From: Arthrobacter sp. 9V
GTDB taxonomy: Bacteria > Actinomycetota > Actinomycetes > Actinomycetales > Micrococcaceae
Assembly (NCBI RefSeq): GCF_902506065.1
Contig: NZ_LR732912.1
Span: 4,256,683-4,320,682, forward strand
Length of the DNA stretch: 64,000 bases
Direction of reading: 5' to 3'
Below the pieces are notes generated by a model. The model was not told where the DNA came from and did not search any database. It worked only from the letters and a program-made list of their open reading frames with translations. Each line of letters starts with the position of its first letter. The first letter of the stretch is position 1. Position numbers and translations under genes: made by a program. This document shows, piece after piece, positions 31,259 to 39,934 of this stretch.

Positions 31259-33850
31259 GTGGCAGGCAAGCAACAGGAGCGCGTGAACGTGGAAGGCCAC
31301 GAGCTCACCCTCACCAACCTGGGCAAAATCATCTACCCGGAAACCGGCACCACCAAGGCTGAGGTGCTGGAATATTACGCCGCAGTGGCACCATTCCTGA
31401 TCCCCGCCGCCGCCAACAGGCCCGTCACCCGCAAGCGCTGGGTCAACGGGGTGGGTACCGCCGAAAACCCAGGGCAGGTGTTCTTCCAAAAGAACCTTGA
31501 GGACTCTGCACCCAAGTGGATTCCCCGTGCCGCCATCCAGCATTCGGACCACACCAACGTGTATCCCATGGTCAATAACCTGGCCACTCTCACCTGGATG
31601 GCCCAAATCGCATCCTTGGAAATTCACGTTCCTCAGTGGCAAGTGGACCCTGCGGGGAAGCCGCTCCGTCCGGACCGCTTCGTCCTGGACCTTGACCCCG
31701 GACCTGGGGCAGGACTTCCCGAGTGCGTTGAAGTAGCCAAGCTCGCCCGCTCCATCCTGCAGGACATGGGCATGGACCCCGTCCCGGTTACCAGCGGCAG
31801 CAAAGGTATCCACCTCTACACGGGCCTGGACGGAACCCTGAAGTCCGAGCAAGTGTCCGCTTTCGCCAAAGAGCTCGCCCGCGCCTTGGAATCGGACCAC
31901 CCCGATCTGGTGGTCAGCGACATGAAGAAGTCCCTCCGCCACGGCAAGGTGCTGGTGGACTGGAGCCAGAACAGCGGGAACAAGACCACCATCGTCCCTT
32001 ATTCACTCCGTGGAAAGGCGCGGCCTACCGTGGCTGCGCCGCGCACGTGGCGTGAGCTCTCCTCCGCCTCATTGGAGCATTTGGACTATCAAGCCGTGAT
32101 GAAGCGGGTCAAGACAAGCAAGGACCATTTCGCACCGATATCCGAACGGCACCTGCCGCCTCACGGTGAGGATGAGAAGGACGACGCCGGTGCCGGCACC
32201 GCCGGTTCGGGCGCCGGCAGCTCAGGCACCGGCGGCACTGGCACCGGCAGCACTCGCGAACGGGTGGTGACCGTGGAGAATCGTCTCGCCAAATACGTTG
32301 GGATGCGCGATCCGGGCAAAACCCCGGAGCCGTTCCCGTCGTCGTCGGCTGTTTCCGGCTCCCCGCAAAGAGGAAGCACTTCTTCGGACCAGCCAAAGCC
32401 CGGCGATCCTCCACCGCCGGGCGGCATCTTTGTTATTCAGGAGCACCACGCCCGCCGTTACCACTTGGACCTGCGCCTTGAGCACCACGGCGTCCTGGCG
32501 TCGTGGGCATTGCCGCGTGGTGTCCCGGAAACCCCGGACCGCAATAACCTTGCCGTCCATACCGAAGACCACCCCATGGAATACGCGACGTTCGCCGGAG
32601 TCATTCCCAAGGGCGAGTACGGGGCAGGGACCATGACCATCTGGGACCGCGGCGAATACACCTGCGAGAAATGGCGCGACGGCAAGGAAGTGATCGCAAC
32701 CCTCACCGGCGAACCCGGAGGTGGCCTCGGCGGCACCAAACGCCTGGCCCTCATCAATACTGGTCAAAACTGGCTGATCCACTTGATGAAGGAGCAACCC
32801 GGTGGGCGGCGTGGCGGTCCCTCCGGGGGCAAAGCCGGGGCAGTCAAGCCGCGCCCGTCTGCAACCGCGCCTGCCGCTCCTCAGCCCATGCCGAATTACA
32901 CCCCCATGCTGGCCACCTCAGGCACCACTGCCGATCTCCGCGGCGACCATTGGCTGTATGAACTGAAGTGGGATGGAATCCGGGCGATCATTACCGGTAC
33001 CGAGGGCAGGATCCGGCTCATGAGCCGCAACGGGAACGATCTCACGGCCACCTACCCTGAGTTGACCGACCGCGCGTGCTGGCCAGACGGAGACTTCGTT
33101 GCGGATGGCGAAATTGTGGCTCTTGGTAAGGGGTCCAGGCCTGACTTCGGGCGGTTGCAGCTACGGATGAACCTGGTCAAATCGTCTGACATCGAACGGG
33201 CAAGGGCGTCTGTTCCGGTGCAACTCATGCTGTTCGATCTTCTGTACGACGACGGCACTGACCTGAGCGGGTTGCCGTTCCGCGAGCGCCGCGAGAGGCT
33301 TTCCGGGTTTGCGGATCGTCTGCGAAGAGGCTGCCCGCTGCACGTTTCGGCGGTCCTGGATCACGACGTCGAGGACCTCATGACCAGTGCCCGCGAGCTT
33401 GGCTTGGAGGGTGTGATGGCCAAGAAGGCGGACAGCCGTTACGTGATCGGCCGCCGCAGCAGGTCTTGGATCAAGCTGAAGTTGGAGCAGAGCCAGGAAG
33501 TAGTGGTGGGCGGTTGGCGGGCGGGGGCGGGGGCCCGGAGCGGGACTTTCGGTGCCTTGCTGCTGGGCATCCCCGATGGCGACAAGCTGCACTATGTTGG
33601 CCGCGTGGGCACCGGTTTCAAGGACTGGCAACTCCGGGATGTCATGGAGCATCTGGAGCCCCGGGTGGTGGATGAGTCCCCGTTCGCGGACATTCCCAGG
33701 GAGGACGCAGCGGGTGCCACGTGGGTGCGCCCTGAGCTGGTGGCGGAGGTGACTTTCGGTGAGTGGACGGGACCCGGCCGCCTGCGTCATCCGGTGTGGC
33801 GTGGGTGGCGTCCGGATAAGTCCCCGCACGAGGTAAGCCAGCCCAACTGA
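31259..33850 (+). CDS. ligD: ATP-dependent DNA ligase LigD (polymerase-phosphoesterase-ligase)
   Basis: An 863-residue three-domain NHEJ enzyme in the order POL-PE-LIG. The primase/polymerase domain spans about residues 1-290 (GKIIYPETGTTKAEVLEYY, DLDPGPGAGLPECVEVA, GSKGIHLYTGLD). The 3'-phosphoesterase is about 385-520 (FVIQEHHARRYHLDLRLEHHGVLASWALPRG, with the metal-binding histidines). The ATP ligase is from about 555, with the nucleotidyl lysine Lys570 in YELKWDGIRAI and motifs MSRNGNDLT, DGEIVAL, EGVMAKKADSRY and SWIKLK. It fills, trims and seals broken ends bound by Ku. GTG start with AGAGGAGAAGAG upstream. Poly-Gly/Ser/Thr linkers join the domains. Confidence 0.95.
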   Translation: MAGKQQERVNVEGHELTLTNLGKIIYPETGTTKAEVLEYYAAVAPFLIPAAANRPVTRKRWVNGVGTAENPGQVFFQKNLEDSAPKWIPRAAIQHSDHTNVYPMVNNLATLTWMAQIASLEIHVPQWQVDPAGKPLRPDRFVLDLDPGPGAGLPECVEVAKLARSILQDMGMDPVPVTSGSKGIHLYTGLDGTLKSEQVSAFAKELARALESDHPDLVVSDMKKSLRHGKVLVDWSQNSGNKTTIVPYSLRGKARPTVAAPRTWRELSSASLEHLDYQAVMKRVKTSKDHFAPISERHLPPHGEDEKDDAGAGTAGSGAGSSGTGGTGTGSTRERVVTVENRLAKYVGMRDPGKTPEPFPSSSAVSGSPQRGSTSSDQPKPGDPPPPGGIFVIQEHHARRYHLDLRLEHHGVLASWALPRGVPETPDRNNLAVHTEDHPMEYATFAGVIPKGEYGAGTMTIWDRGEYTCEKWRDGKEVIATLTGEPGGGLGGTKRLALINTGQNWLIHLMKEQPGGRRGGPSGGKAGAVKPRPSATAPAAPQPMPNYTPMLATSGTTADLRGDHWLYELKWDGIRAIITGTEGRIRLMSRNGNDLTATYPELTDRACWPDGDFVADGEIVALGKGSRPDFGRLQLRMNLVKSSDIERARASVPVQLMLFDLLYDDGTDLSGLPFRERRERLSGFADRLRRGCPLHVSAVLDHDVEDLMTSARELGLEGVMAKKADSRYVIGRRSRSWIKLKLEQSQEVVVGGWRAGAGARSGTFGALLLGIPDGDKLHYVGRVGTGFKDWQLRDVMEHLEPRVVDESPFADIPREDAAGATWVRPELVAEVTFGEWTGPGRLRHPVWRGWRPDKSPHEVSQPN

Positions 33851-33864
33851 TTCGCAGTTGGGCT
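33840..33864 (+). terminator. Hairpin at the ligD stop codon
   Basis: AGCCCAACTG and CAGTTGGGCT are perfect 10-bp arms around a five-base loop, and the TGA of ligD lies at the arm-loop boundary. No T tract follows, so it is a weak terminator or an mRNA 3' stabiliser. Confidence 0.6.
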
Positions 33865-33898
33865 CGCTACGGGGTTAGTCAGGGTAGTTACGGTGTAG

Positions 33899-34159
33899 CT
33901 AGGAAGAGTGCGGCATCTGCGGTCGGCTGGTCCTGTGGACCGCCGTCACAGCTGCCCCTTGGCCGAGGCGGCCGTGGGCTTGGTCGCGCTCCTTCGGGTG
34001 GCGGTGCTTACCGTTACCGTCCGGCCACTGCCTGCTCTGGTCGGCGCCCAAAGCAACGGCAATGGTGGTGGGTTCGGGCATCGGTGCCATGTCCATGGAC
34101 TCCACCAGGTGGCTAGCAACCTCAGGATTGATGCGTTCAGACTCGTGATTCGCAGTCAT
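33899..34159 (-). CDS. Small hypothetical protein (MTAN start)
   Basis: An 86-residue protein with no recognised domain. The first half (NHESERINPEVASHLVESMDMAPMPEPTTIAVALGAD) is acidic and the second basic. GGAAAGGAAG lies before ATG 34159, part of which comes from a 17-bp tandem repeat just upstream. It follows the similar small gene at 34228 on the same strand and shares its MTAN start, so the two are probably one transcript. Confidence 0.5.
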   Translation of the reverse strand: MTANHESERINPEVASHLVESMDMAPMPEPTTIAVALGADQSRQWPDGNGKHRHPKERDQAHGRLGQGAAVTAVHRTSRPQMPHSS

Positions 34160-34168
34160 GGTTCTTCC

Positions 34169-34219
34169 TTTCCAGTGTGCCTGTGTTTCCAGTGTGCCTG
34201 TGTTTCCAGTGTGCCTGTC
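34169..34219. repeat. 17-bp tandem repeat x3 carrying ribosome-site-like GGAAA
   Basis: Three units (34169-34185, 34186-34202, 34203-34219) are identical except for the last base of the third. On the minus strand each contains GGAAA, and the copy nearest the gene at 33899 supplies its Shine-Dalgarno. Copy number could alter leader length without changing the protein. Confidence 0.85.
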
Positions 34220-34227
34220 CGCAGTTT

Positions 34228-34428
34228 TTACCAGCGGACCTTCTTCTCGGTCTTGGCTTGCTTGCCGCTGGCAGAGGTGGGCTTGTGCCCCTTGCCGGTG
34301 CTTTGCCAGCCGGCCGGAGCGCCGCCGCCGGACTTGCTCGCCAGCATGGCCTTTTGGGCGTCGGTCAGTTTGGACTTGATGCCCCCGGCGTCCGGGGTTT
34401 TCTTGTTGTCGGAAGGGTTGGCAGTCAT
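34228..34428 (-). CDS. Small basic hypothetical protein
   Basis: A 66-residue polar protein (SDNKKTPDAGGIKSKLTDAQKAMLASKSGGGAPAGWQSTGKGHKP), rich in Lys, Gly and Ala and ending KAKTEKKVRW-like in a basic tail. No membrane segment. AGGAG lies six bases before ATG 34428. Probably DNA/RNA- or protein-binding by charge; function unknown. Confidence 0.55.
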   Translation of the reverse strand: MTANPSDNKKTPDAGGIKSKLTDAQKAMLASKSGGGAPAGWQSTGKGHKPTSASGKQAKTEKKVRW

Positions 34429-34654
34429 ATGTGGACTCCTAAAAGTGTGAGTCCTGAAGAGACACGTATCCCTGTCGTTGCGGTTCGGGAAAAAGGCGTC
34501 GAGAACGGGAACGGCATGGAGGCGTGGCCTCAACAGGCGTGGATTTTTGTCAGGTGAAACTCGGCAGTGCAGCTCAGGCAGTGGCCGGTCTACTCAAAAA
34601 TCAGTGTTCCCATGCCTCATACCCTAGCCAATAAAGGAGAACTTTGGGAACCCC

Positions 34655-35494
34655 TTGGCTAGCATGGCGGACATGACCCGCGGATCCGATGTTGCTAACG
34701 CCCTGCGGGCCGCGGGCTGCGTTTTTGCGGAGGACGAAGCCCGGGTCCTCCTCGACGCCGCCCGCCATCCGGAGGAGCTCAACCGCATGGTGGCCCAGCG
34801 CCTCAGCGGACTGCCCCTGGAACACATTGTGGGTTGGGCGGATTTCTGCGGGAAGCGCATGCGGGTGGAACCCGGTGTGTTCGTGCCCAGGCGTCGCACG
34901 GAGTTCCTGGTCCGCAAGGCGGCGATACTCGCCAAACCCGGAGCCGTCGTCGTGGACCTTTGTTGCGGTTCCGGAGCTATCGGTGCCGCGCTGAACGATC
35001 TTCTGGGCGGCTGCGAGCTGCACGCCGCGGACATTGATCCCGCTGCGGTCCGGTGCGCGCGACTCAACATTGAGCCTCGCGGCGGGTGGGTGCACCAGGG
35101 GGATCTGTTCGACGCGCTTCCCCTGAAATTGCGCGGGACAGTTGACCTGCTGCTGGCAAACGCGCCATACGTCCCCACCGGCTCTATCGGAATGTTGCCG
35201 CCGGAAGCGCGACTCCACGAGCCGGGAACAGCGCTCGACGGCGGCGCTGACGGTTTGGCGGTACAGCGTCGCGTAGCGCTGGGCGCGGCTCAGTGGCTGG
35301 CGCCGGGTGGGTTTCTGGTGATGGAAACCTCGGAGCAGCAAGCCCCGGAGTCGGCCGGACTCCTGCAAAGGGTGGGGTTGCTCGTGAACGTGGCGTCGGA
35401 CGAAGAGGTAGACGCCACTGTAGTGATCGGCTCGAAGGTGGTCGAAGCGGAGGAGCCCGACAGCCAGGAAGACCCCGAATCCATCAGCTTTTAG
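34655..35494 (+). CDS. PrmC/HemK-like SAM-dependent methyltransferase
   Basis: A 279-residue class I methyltransferase. An N-terminal helical domain (LRAAGCVFAEDEARVLLDAARHPEELNRMVAQRLSGLPLEHIVGW) resembles the release-factor-binding part of PrmC. The SAM fold follows with VVVDLCCGSGAIGAAL (motif I) and HAADIDPAAVRCARLN. The catalytic NPPY motif is NAPY here (LLLANAPYVPTGSI), which is found in the putative glutamine N5-methyltransferase subgroup of actinobacteria; the substrate may not be a release factor. The true prmC is normally beside prfA, which is absent here. ATG 34673 is a possible start. Confidence 0.85.
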   Translation: MASMADMTRGSDVANALRAAGCVFAEDEARVLLDAARHPEELNRMVAQRLSGLPLEHIVGWADFCGKRMRVEPGVFVPRRRTEFLVRKAAILAKPGAVVVDLCCGSGAIGAALNDLLGGCELHAADIDPAAVRCARLNIEPRGGWVHQGDLFDALPLKLRGTVDLLLANAPYVPTGSIGMLPPEARLHEPGTALDGGADGLAVQRRVALGAAQWLAPGGFLVMETSEQQAPESAGLLQRVGLLVNVASDEEVDATVVIGSKVVEAEEPDSQEDPESISF

Positions 35495-35664
35495 TCCCGA
35501 ATCAGCCCCGTTACGTGGGCGCAGCTAAACAATTTGGTAACAACGTGCTCCAGAGGGCAAAAATGGGGCCGGATCCGCATGATTGCAGGGCAAGAGCGGG
35601 TAATGAGATGCAACACACCTAGGCAATTTGCACCCTCTGAGGGCCCAAAAATCGGATCTCAACT

Positions 35665-35686
35665 CGGGTTTTCGGTCCAAAACCCG
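35665..35686 (+). promoter_or_regulatory. Inverted repeat CGGGTTTT-N6-AAAACCCG overlapping a promoter
   Basis: A perfect 8-bp dyad followed at once by a TAAAAT -10-like box (35687-35692), 66 bp before the MFS gene start. It is a probable operator covering the -35 region, or a leader hairpin. Confidence 0.5.
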
Positions 35687-35757
35687 TAAAATTGAAACCC
35701 TGCCCAGAGCGGGGCAGCAGAAGTCGCAAGCAAATGACCTCCCTAGGAGAAGCCCAA

Positions 35758-37392
35758 ATGCCCACAGACCAAAGCAACACCGTCTCTCCGGATGGCGCAA
35801 GGAACGCCACCGGGAATCAGGTATTGGCAGGCCCCACCCCGGCCGCCACCAACGCAACACATGAACTAAAGAACGCAACGAAGAAGACGAAGCTTCGCCC
35901 GAAGCGCCGGCTCAAAGAGTCCGACGTCAACGTGGTGAACAAGCCGATGCTGCGCAAAGCACTCGGCGGCACCATCGTCGGCAACACCATGGAATGGTAC
36001 GACGTCGGCGTGTTCGGCTACCTCATCACCACCATGGGCCCTGTCTTCCTGCCCGAAGCAGACAAGTCCGTCCAGACACTCTTCCTTCTGGGCACCTTCG
36101 CCGCAACCTTCATCGCCCGCCCCCTCGGCGGGGTGGTGTTCGGCTGGCTTGGCGACAAGGTGGGCCGCCAGAAGGTGCTCGCAGCAACACTGATGCTCAT
36201 GGCGGCAAGTACATTCGCCGTCGGCCTCCTTCCCGGCTACGCGCAGATCGGCATCTGGGCCGCCGCACTGCTGGTGATCCTGAAGCTCATCCAGGGCTTC
36301 TCCACCGGTGGCGAGTACGCCGGTGCCACCACGTTCGTCAGCGAGTACGCCCCGGATAAGCGCCGCGGCTACTTTGCCAGCTTCCTGGATATGGGCAGCT
36401 ACATTGGCTTCGCCCTGGGTGCCGCCCTGGTTTCGGTCCTGCAGCTCACGCTGGGACAGGCTGCCATGGAGGAATGGGGTTGGAGGCTCCCGTTCCTGAT
36501 TGCCGGTCCGCTGGGCCTCATTGCCGTGTACTTCCGCAGCAAGATTGAGGAATCCCCCCAATTCCAGGCAACCCTGGACGCGCAGGAAGCTTCGGCAAAG
36601 GATGCAGCATCCCAGGACGCTGCCGTTGCCAAGGGACCCATCGGCATCATCAAGGCCTACTGGCGCCAGATTGTGCTGGCCATGATCCTCGCAGCCGCAG
36701 CCAACACCGTTGGTTACGCCCTGACGTCCTACATGCCCACGTACCTCACCGATTCCAAGGGTTACGACCCCGTCCACGGCACCTTGTTGACCATCCCGGT
36801 CCTGGTGATCATGGCTGTGTGCATCCCGCTGACCGGTAAGCTCTCGGACCGGATCGGCCGCCGCCCAGTGCTGTGGGTGGGCGCAGGCAGCACCATCGTT
36901 TTCGCCATTCCGGCCTTCCTGCTGATCGGCATCGGCGAGATCTGGTCCACGCTGGCCGGCCTCGCCCTGATCGCCTTCCCGGTGACGTTCTACATCGCCA
37001 ACCTGGCCTCGGCCCTGCCGGCTCTGTTCCCGACGTCCAGCCGTTACGGCGGAATGGGCATCGCTTACAACTTCTCGGTGGCGATCTTCGGCGGAACCAC
37101 GCCGTTCATTGTCCAGGGCCTCATTGAAGGCACGGGCGATGACATGATGCCCGCGTACTACCTGATGGCCACGTCCATTGTGGGCGCAATTGCCATCTAC
37201 TTCCTGCGCGAATCCGCTCAGCGTCCCCTGCCCGGCTCCATGCCCAGCGTGGACACCCAGGCCGAGGCCCGCGAGCTCGTTGCAACGCAGGACACCAACC
37301 CGCTCATCAACCTGGACGAAATGCCCTTCGACGGCCAGCCCATTGATGATGCCGTGTTCGGCAAAGGCAACAAGGACCTGACTCCCGCTTAG
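35758..37392 (+). CDS. MHS-family MFS transporter (ProP/KgtP type)
   Basis: A 544-residue secondary transporter with 12 helices. After a basic 60-residue N-tail it reads ALGGTIVGNTMEWYDVGVFGYL, the metabolite:proton symporter signature with the TMEWYD motif, then RPLGGVVFGWLGDKVGRQKVL, GFSTGGEYAGATTFVSEYAPDKRRGYFASFLDMGS, and LTGKLSDRIGRRPVL in the second half. It probably takes up a zwitterion or organic acid (proline, betaine or alpha-ketoglutarate). ATG 35758 is preceded by AGGAG, while the longer frame to 35692 overlaps the promoter. A long hairpin follows the gene. Confidence 0.92.
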   Translation: MPTDQSNTVSPDGARNATGNQVLAGPTPAATNATHELKNATKKTKLRPKRRLKESDVNVVNKPMLRKALGGTIVGNTMEWYDVGVFGYLITTMGPVFLPEADKSVQTLFLLGTFAATFIARPLGGVVFGWLGDKVGRQKVLAATLMLMAASTFAVGLLPGYAQIGIWAAALLVILKLIQGFSTGGEYAGATTFVSEYAPDKRRGYFASFLDMGSYIGFALGAALVSVLQLTLGQAAMEEWGWRLPFLIAGPLGLIAVYFRSKIEESPQFQATLDAQEASAKDAASQDAAVAKGPIGIIKAYWRQIVLAMILAAAANTVGYALTSYMPTYLTDSKGYDPVHGTLLTIPVLVIMAVCIPLTGKLSDRIGRRPVLWVGAGSTIVFAIPAFLLIGIGEIWSTLAGLALIAFPVTFYIANLASALPALFPTSSRYGGMGIAYNFSVAIFGGTTPFIVQGLIEGTGDDMMPAYYLMATSIVGAIAIYFLRESAQRPLPGSMPSVDTQAEARELVATQDTNPLINLDEMPFDGQPIDDAVFGKGNKDLTPA

Positions 37393-37473
37393 GAACTCAC
37401 TGCCTGCAACTTCTGCATAGCGACGCTTATTACAAGCGATTGACATTAGTTCGCGGCGATCTTGCCGCCCAGC

Positions 37474-37517
37474 GTAGCCACCAACCCCAAGGCGCTCTCC
37501 TTGGTGTTGGTGGCTAC
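37474..37517. terminator. Bidirectional hairpin between MFS and MocR genes
   Basis: GTAGCCACCAACCCCAAG (37474-37491) pairs with CTTGGTGTTGGTGGCTAC (37500-37517), one mismatch in 18. It sits between convergent gene ends, so probably terminates both; no long T tract. Confidence 0.7.
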
Positions 37518-37522
37518 TGCTG

Positions 37523-38953
37523 TTAAGTCCCCACCCGTTGGATACCCAACTGGGCTTGCACCGCCTCACCAATGATCCGTGCACCCTCGGGGAAGCCGCC
37601 CGGATTGGGTCCCGCGTAGTTGAGCCGGATGTACGGTCCTTCCGGTTCTGCGGGGAACCATTCCGTGCCTGCGGCGATCAGCACCCCGGCCGCCTCGCAG
37701 TCCTTGGTGAGTTGATCGGCGTCGAACCCGTCCGGCATCCGCAGCCACAAATTCAGGCCACCTTTGGGCAGGTGGCTGAGGTGGGCCTGCGGAACGTGGT
37801 CACGGAGGCTGGTGACCAGGAGGTCGCGGCGGGACTGCAACTGATGGCTGAGGCCGCGAAGGTGAGTCTGCCACCCGGGCTGCGTGACGACGTCGAGCGC
37901 TGCTGCCTGAAGCAGGCCGCTGACGTACATTGACTCGGCCGCCTGGGCGCCCATGATTCGTTCACGCGCCGGCCCCCGCGCGATGACCGCGGCAATGCGG
38001 ATGGACGGCGAAACGCTCTTGGTCAGGGAACGGATGTAGACCACGTGGCCGGAATCCTCTTTGGCAGCCAGCGGAGCTGAAGCTGCGGTGATGCCGAAGT
38101 CATGCGCCCAGTCGTCCTCCACAAGGAAAGCTCCGTGGCGTTGGACAATCCGCAACACTTCCTCCCCACGCTCAGCGGACCACTGAGCTCCGGTGGGATT
38201 GGCGAAGTTGGGCTGGGCGTAGAACAACCGCGCGCCCGATTCCTCAAAGGCCCTGTCCAGCTCTTCCGGGTCCGGGCCCTCCGGACCGCTGGGAACGGGG
38301 ATCACGTTCACGCCCGCCTGGCCGGCCGCCAGCAACGCACCCCAGTAACTGGGCGATTCCACCAGCAGCGGCTGCCCATGCCCCACCAGCCCGCGAAAAA
38401 TCGAGCTGAGCCCGCTTTGGCTTCCCGGAAGGATCACGACGTCGCTGGGCTGGGGAGGCGTAACGCCCACCGGCGTCGAGGTACTGAGTTCCTGCGCGAA
38501 CCAGGTCTGGAGTTCGGGAAGCCCTTGCGCCGGTGGCCGGGACAGGGCAGCGTCTCCCCTGGCGGCACGGGTGAGAGCGGCTCGAACGAGTCTTTCCGGG
38601 AGGAGTTCCCGGTCCGGGTATCCGGAGTGGAACGCAACTACATCATTGGACGCACTCCGCATTGCCCCGGAAATGAGGGGACGTGCGGTTTGGGCTGCCC
38701 GCAACGCGGCGGTTTGCCAGCCATAATCCGAGGGCCGGGCCGTCCGGTAGGCACGCACGAAGGTCCCCACGCCGGGACGGCTCTCTATGAGGCCCTGCCC
38801 CGTGAGCGTCCTCAAGGCTTTTTGCACCGTGACGGGGCTGGCTTGATACTCGGCCACGAGTTGCCGGGTTGATGGCAGCTTTGCTCCCGGCGCAGCTCCC
38901 GCAATCCATTCTTTCAATCGCGCGACGATTCGGGAACTGCTATCGTTATCCAT
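37523..38953 (-). CDS. MocR/PdxR-type GntR regulator fused to aminotransferase
   Basis: A 476-residue protein. The N-terminal GntR winged helix has SSRIVARLKEWIAGAAPGAKLPSTRQLVAEYQASPVTVQKALRTLTGQGLIESRPGVGTFV. A type I aminotransferase domain follows, with the substrate/PLP contacts ILPGSQSGLSSIFRGL, YAQPNFANPTGAQWSAERGEEVL, and the PLP lysine in YIRSLTKSVSPSIRIAAVI. MocR proteins sense PLP or amino-acid ligands and control nearby genes. The ATG at 38953 is eight bases from a TACTAT box, so translation is probably leaderless; a frame extending to 39268 runs antisense through the exporter gene and is rejected. It should regulate the divergent EamA exporter. Confidence 0.92.
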   Translation of the reverse strand: MDNDSSSRIVARLKEWIAGAAPGAKLPSTRQLVAEYQASPVTVQKALRTLTGQGLIESRPGVGTFVRAYRTARPSDYGWQTAALRAAQTARPLISGAMRSASNDVVAFHSGYPDRELLPERLVRAALTRAARGDAALSRPPAQGLPELQTWFAQELSTSTPVGVTPPQPSDVVILPGSQSGLSSIFRGLVGHGQPLLVESPSYWGALLAAGQAGVNVIPVPSGPEGPDPEELDRAFEESGARLFYAQPNFANPTGAQWSAERGEEVLRIVQRHGAFLVEDDWAHDFGITAASAPLAAKEDSGHVVYIRSLTKSVSPSIRIAAVIARGPARERIMGAQAAESMYVSGLLQAAALDVVTQPGWQTHLRGLSHQLQSRRDLLVTSLRDHVPQAHLSHLPKGGLNLWLRMPDGFDADQLTKDCEAAGVLIAAGTEWFPAEPEGPYIRLNYAGPNPGGFPEGARIIGEAVQAQLGIQRVGT

Positions 38954-38962
38954 GAGTCCTAA

Positions 38963-38976
38963 TAGTAGCGCTACTA
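38963..38976. promoter_or_regulatory. MocR operator TAGTAGCGCTACTA
   Basis: A perfect 14-bp palindrome in the divergent gap of the mocR-like and EamA genes. Each half contains TACTA(T/C)-like -10 sequence read outward, so a bound regulator would cover both promoters. Confidence 0.7.
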
Positions 38977-38990
38977 CCCTTTCTCGGCCA

Positions 38991-39872
38991 GTGGTATCCA
39001 CCCGGACATCGACAGGTGTCTGGTGGGGCCTCCTCGGCGTGGTTGCTTTCTCCTTCACAGTTCCCCTGACCCGGGTGGCCGTGGAGGGTCTCTCACCGCT
39101 CTTCATTGGCGCGGGCCGGGCGGTGGTGGCCGCCATTCTTGCGGCCCTGGCGCTGGGATTGACCCGCCAACGATTTCCGCGCGGTCTCCAATGGTTCCGC
39201 CTGGCCGTTGTGGCAAGCGGAATCGTGGCCGGGTTCCCTTTGCTCACCACCTTTGCGCTCACCAGCACCTCCGCCAGCCACGGTGCCGTGGTGATCGCGC
39301 TACTGCCCGCGGCTACGGCGACTGTTGCGGTGATCAGGGGACGCGAACGTCCCCGCCCCTTGTTCTGGGTCCTGACGCTGGTGGGCGTTGCTGCGGCAAT
39401 AGCGTTCGCCCTTGTTCAATCCGGCGGCTTCGGTTCCCTGCACTGGGCTGATCTTCTACTGCTTGGAGCCGTGATTGCCGCTGCCATTGGTTATGCAGAG
39501 GGCGGCTTGCTGGCCCGGGAACTTGGTGCGTGGCAGACCATTTCCTGGGCGCTGGTGGTGGCCTCTCCGGTGATGATCCTCCTGACGATGGTCTCGCTGG
39601 GTTCGGACGCACCTGCTGCCACGCCCATCCAGTGGTTGTCCTTCGCATACCTGGGCGTGGTGAGCATGTTCCTCGGCTTCTTCGCCTGGTACCGCGGCCT
39701 GGCCATCGGGCCCATGGCGCAGGTCAGCCAGATCCAACTCGTCCAACCGGTCATGAGTATCGCCTGGGCAGGACTGCTCTTGGGTGAGTCGATGACGTGG
39801 ACCACCGTAGTGGGCGGCCTGGCAGTGATCCTGTGCGCTGGCGCCGCCGTTCGTGTCCGGCTCAGGAAGTAG
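38991..39872 (+). CDS. EamA/DMT family exporter
   Basis: A 10-helix drug/metabolite transporter of 293 residues from GTG 38991 (TSTGVWWGLLGVVAFSFTVPLTRVAVEGLSPLFIGAGRAVVAAILAAL at the start). Two EamA repeats, the second opening DLLLLGAVIAAAIGYAEGGLLARELG, end with the basic VRLRK. An ATG at 38952 is in frame but overlaps the divergent mocR start codon (CATG) and would put the operator inside the coding sequence, so I prefer the GTG. MocR pairing suggests it exports an amino acid or a vitamin B6-like compound, by inference. Confidence 0.87.
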   Translation: MVSTRTSTGVWWGLLGVVAFSFTVPLTRVAVEGLSPLFIGAGRAVVAAILAALALGLTRQRFPRGLQWFRLAVVASGIVAGFPLLTTFALTSTSASHGAVVIALLPAATATVAVIRGRERPRPLFWVLTLVGVAAAIAFALVQSGGFGSLHWADLLLLGAVIAAAIGYAEGGLLARELGAWQTISWALVVASPVMILLTMVSLGSDAPAATPIQWLSFAYLGVVSMFLGFFAWYRGLAIGPMAQVSQIQLVQPVMSIAWAGLLLGESMTWTTVVGGLAVILCAGAAVRVRLRK

Positions 39873-39934
39873 GAGCCGGGCCCACGGCGAGCGCAACCGG
39901 TGTGGAGCCCGCCCGGACCTCGTAGAATCGGCGC

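Noticed and set aside
35866..37584. 572-codon open frame on the minus strand
   Set aside because: It is antisense to the MHS transporter, has no known domain or ribosome site, and its composition (His, Gln, Gly, Glu-rich) is typical of antisense frames in high-GC DNA.
37523..39268. Longer version of the MocR-type protein
   Set aside because: The extra 105 residues run antisense through the exporter gene and past the operator; homology starts at MDNDSSSRIV.
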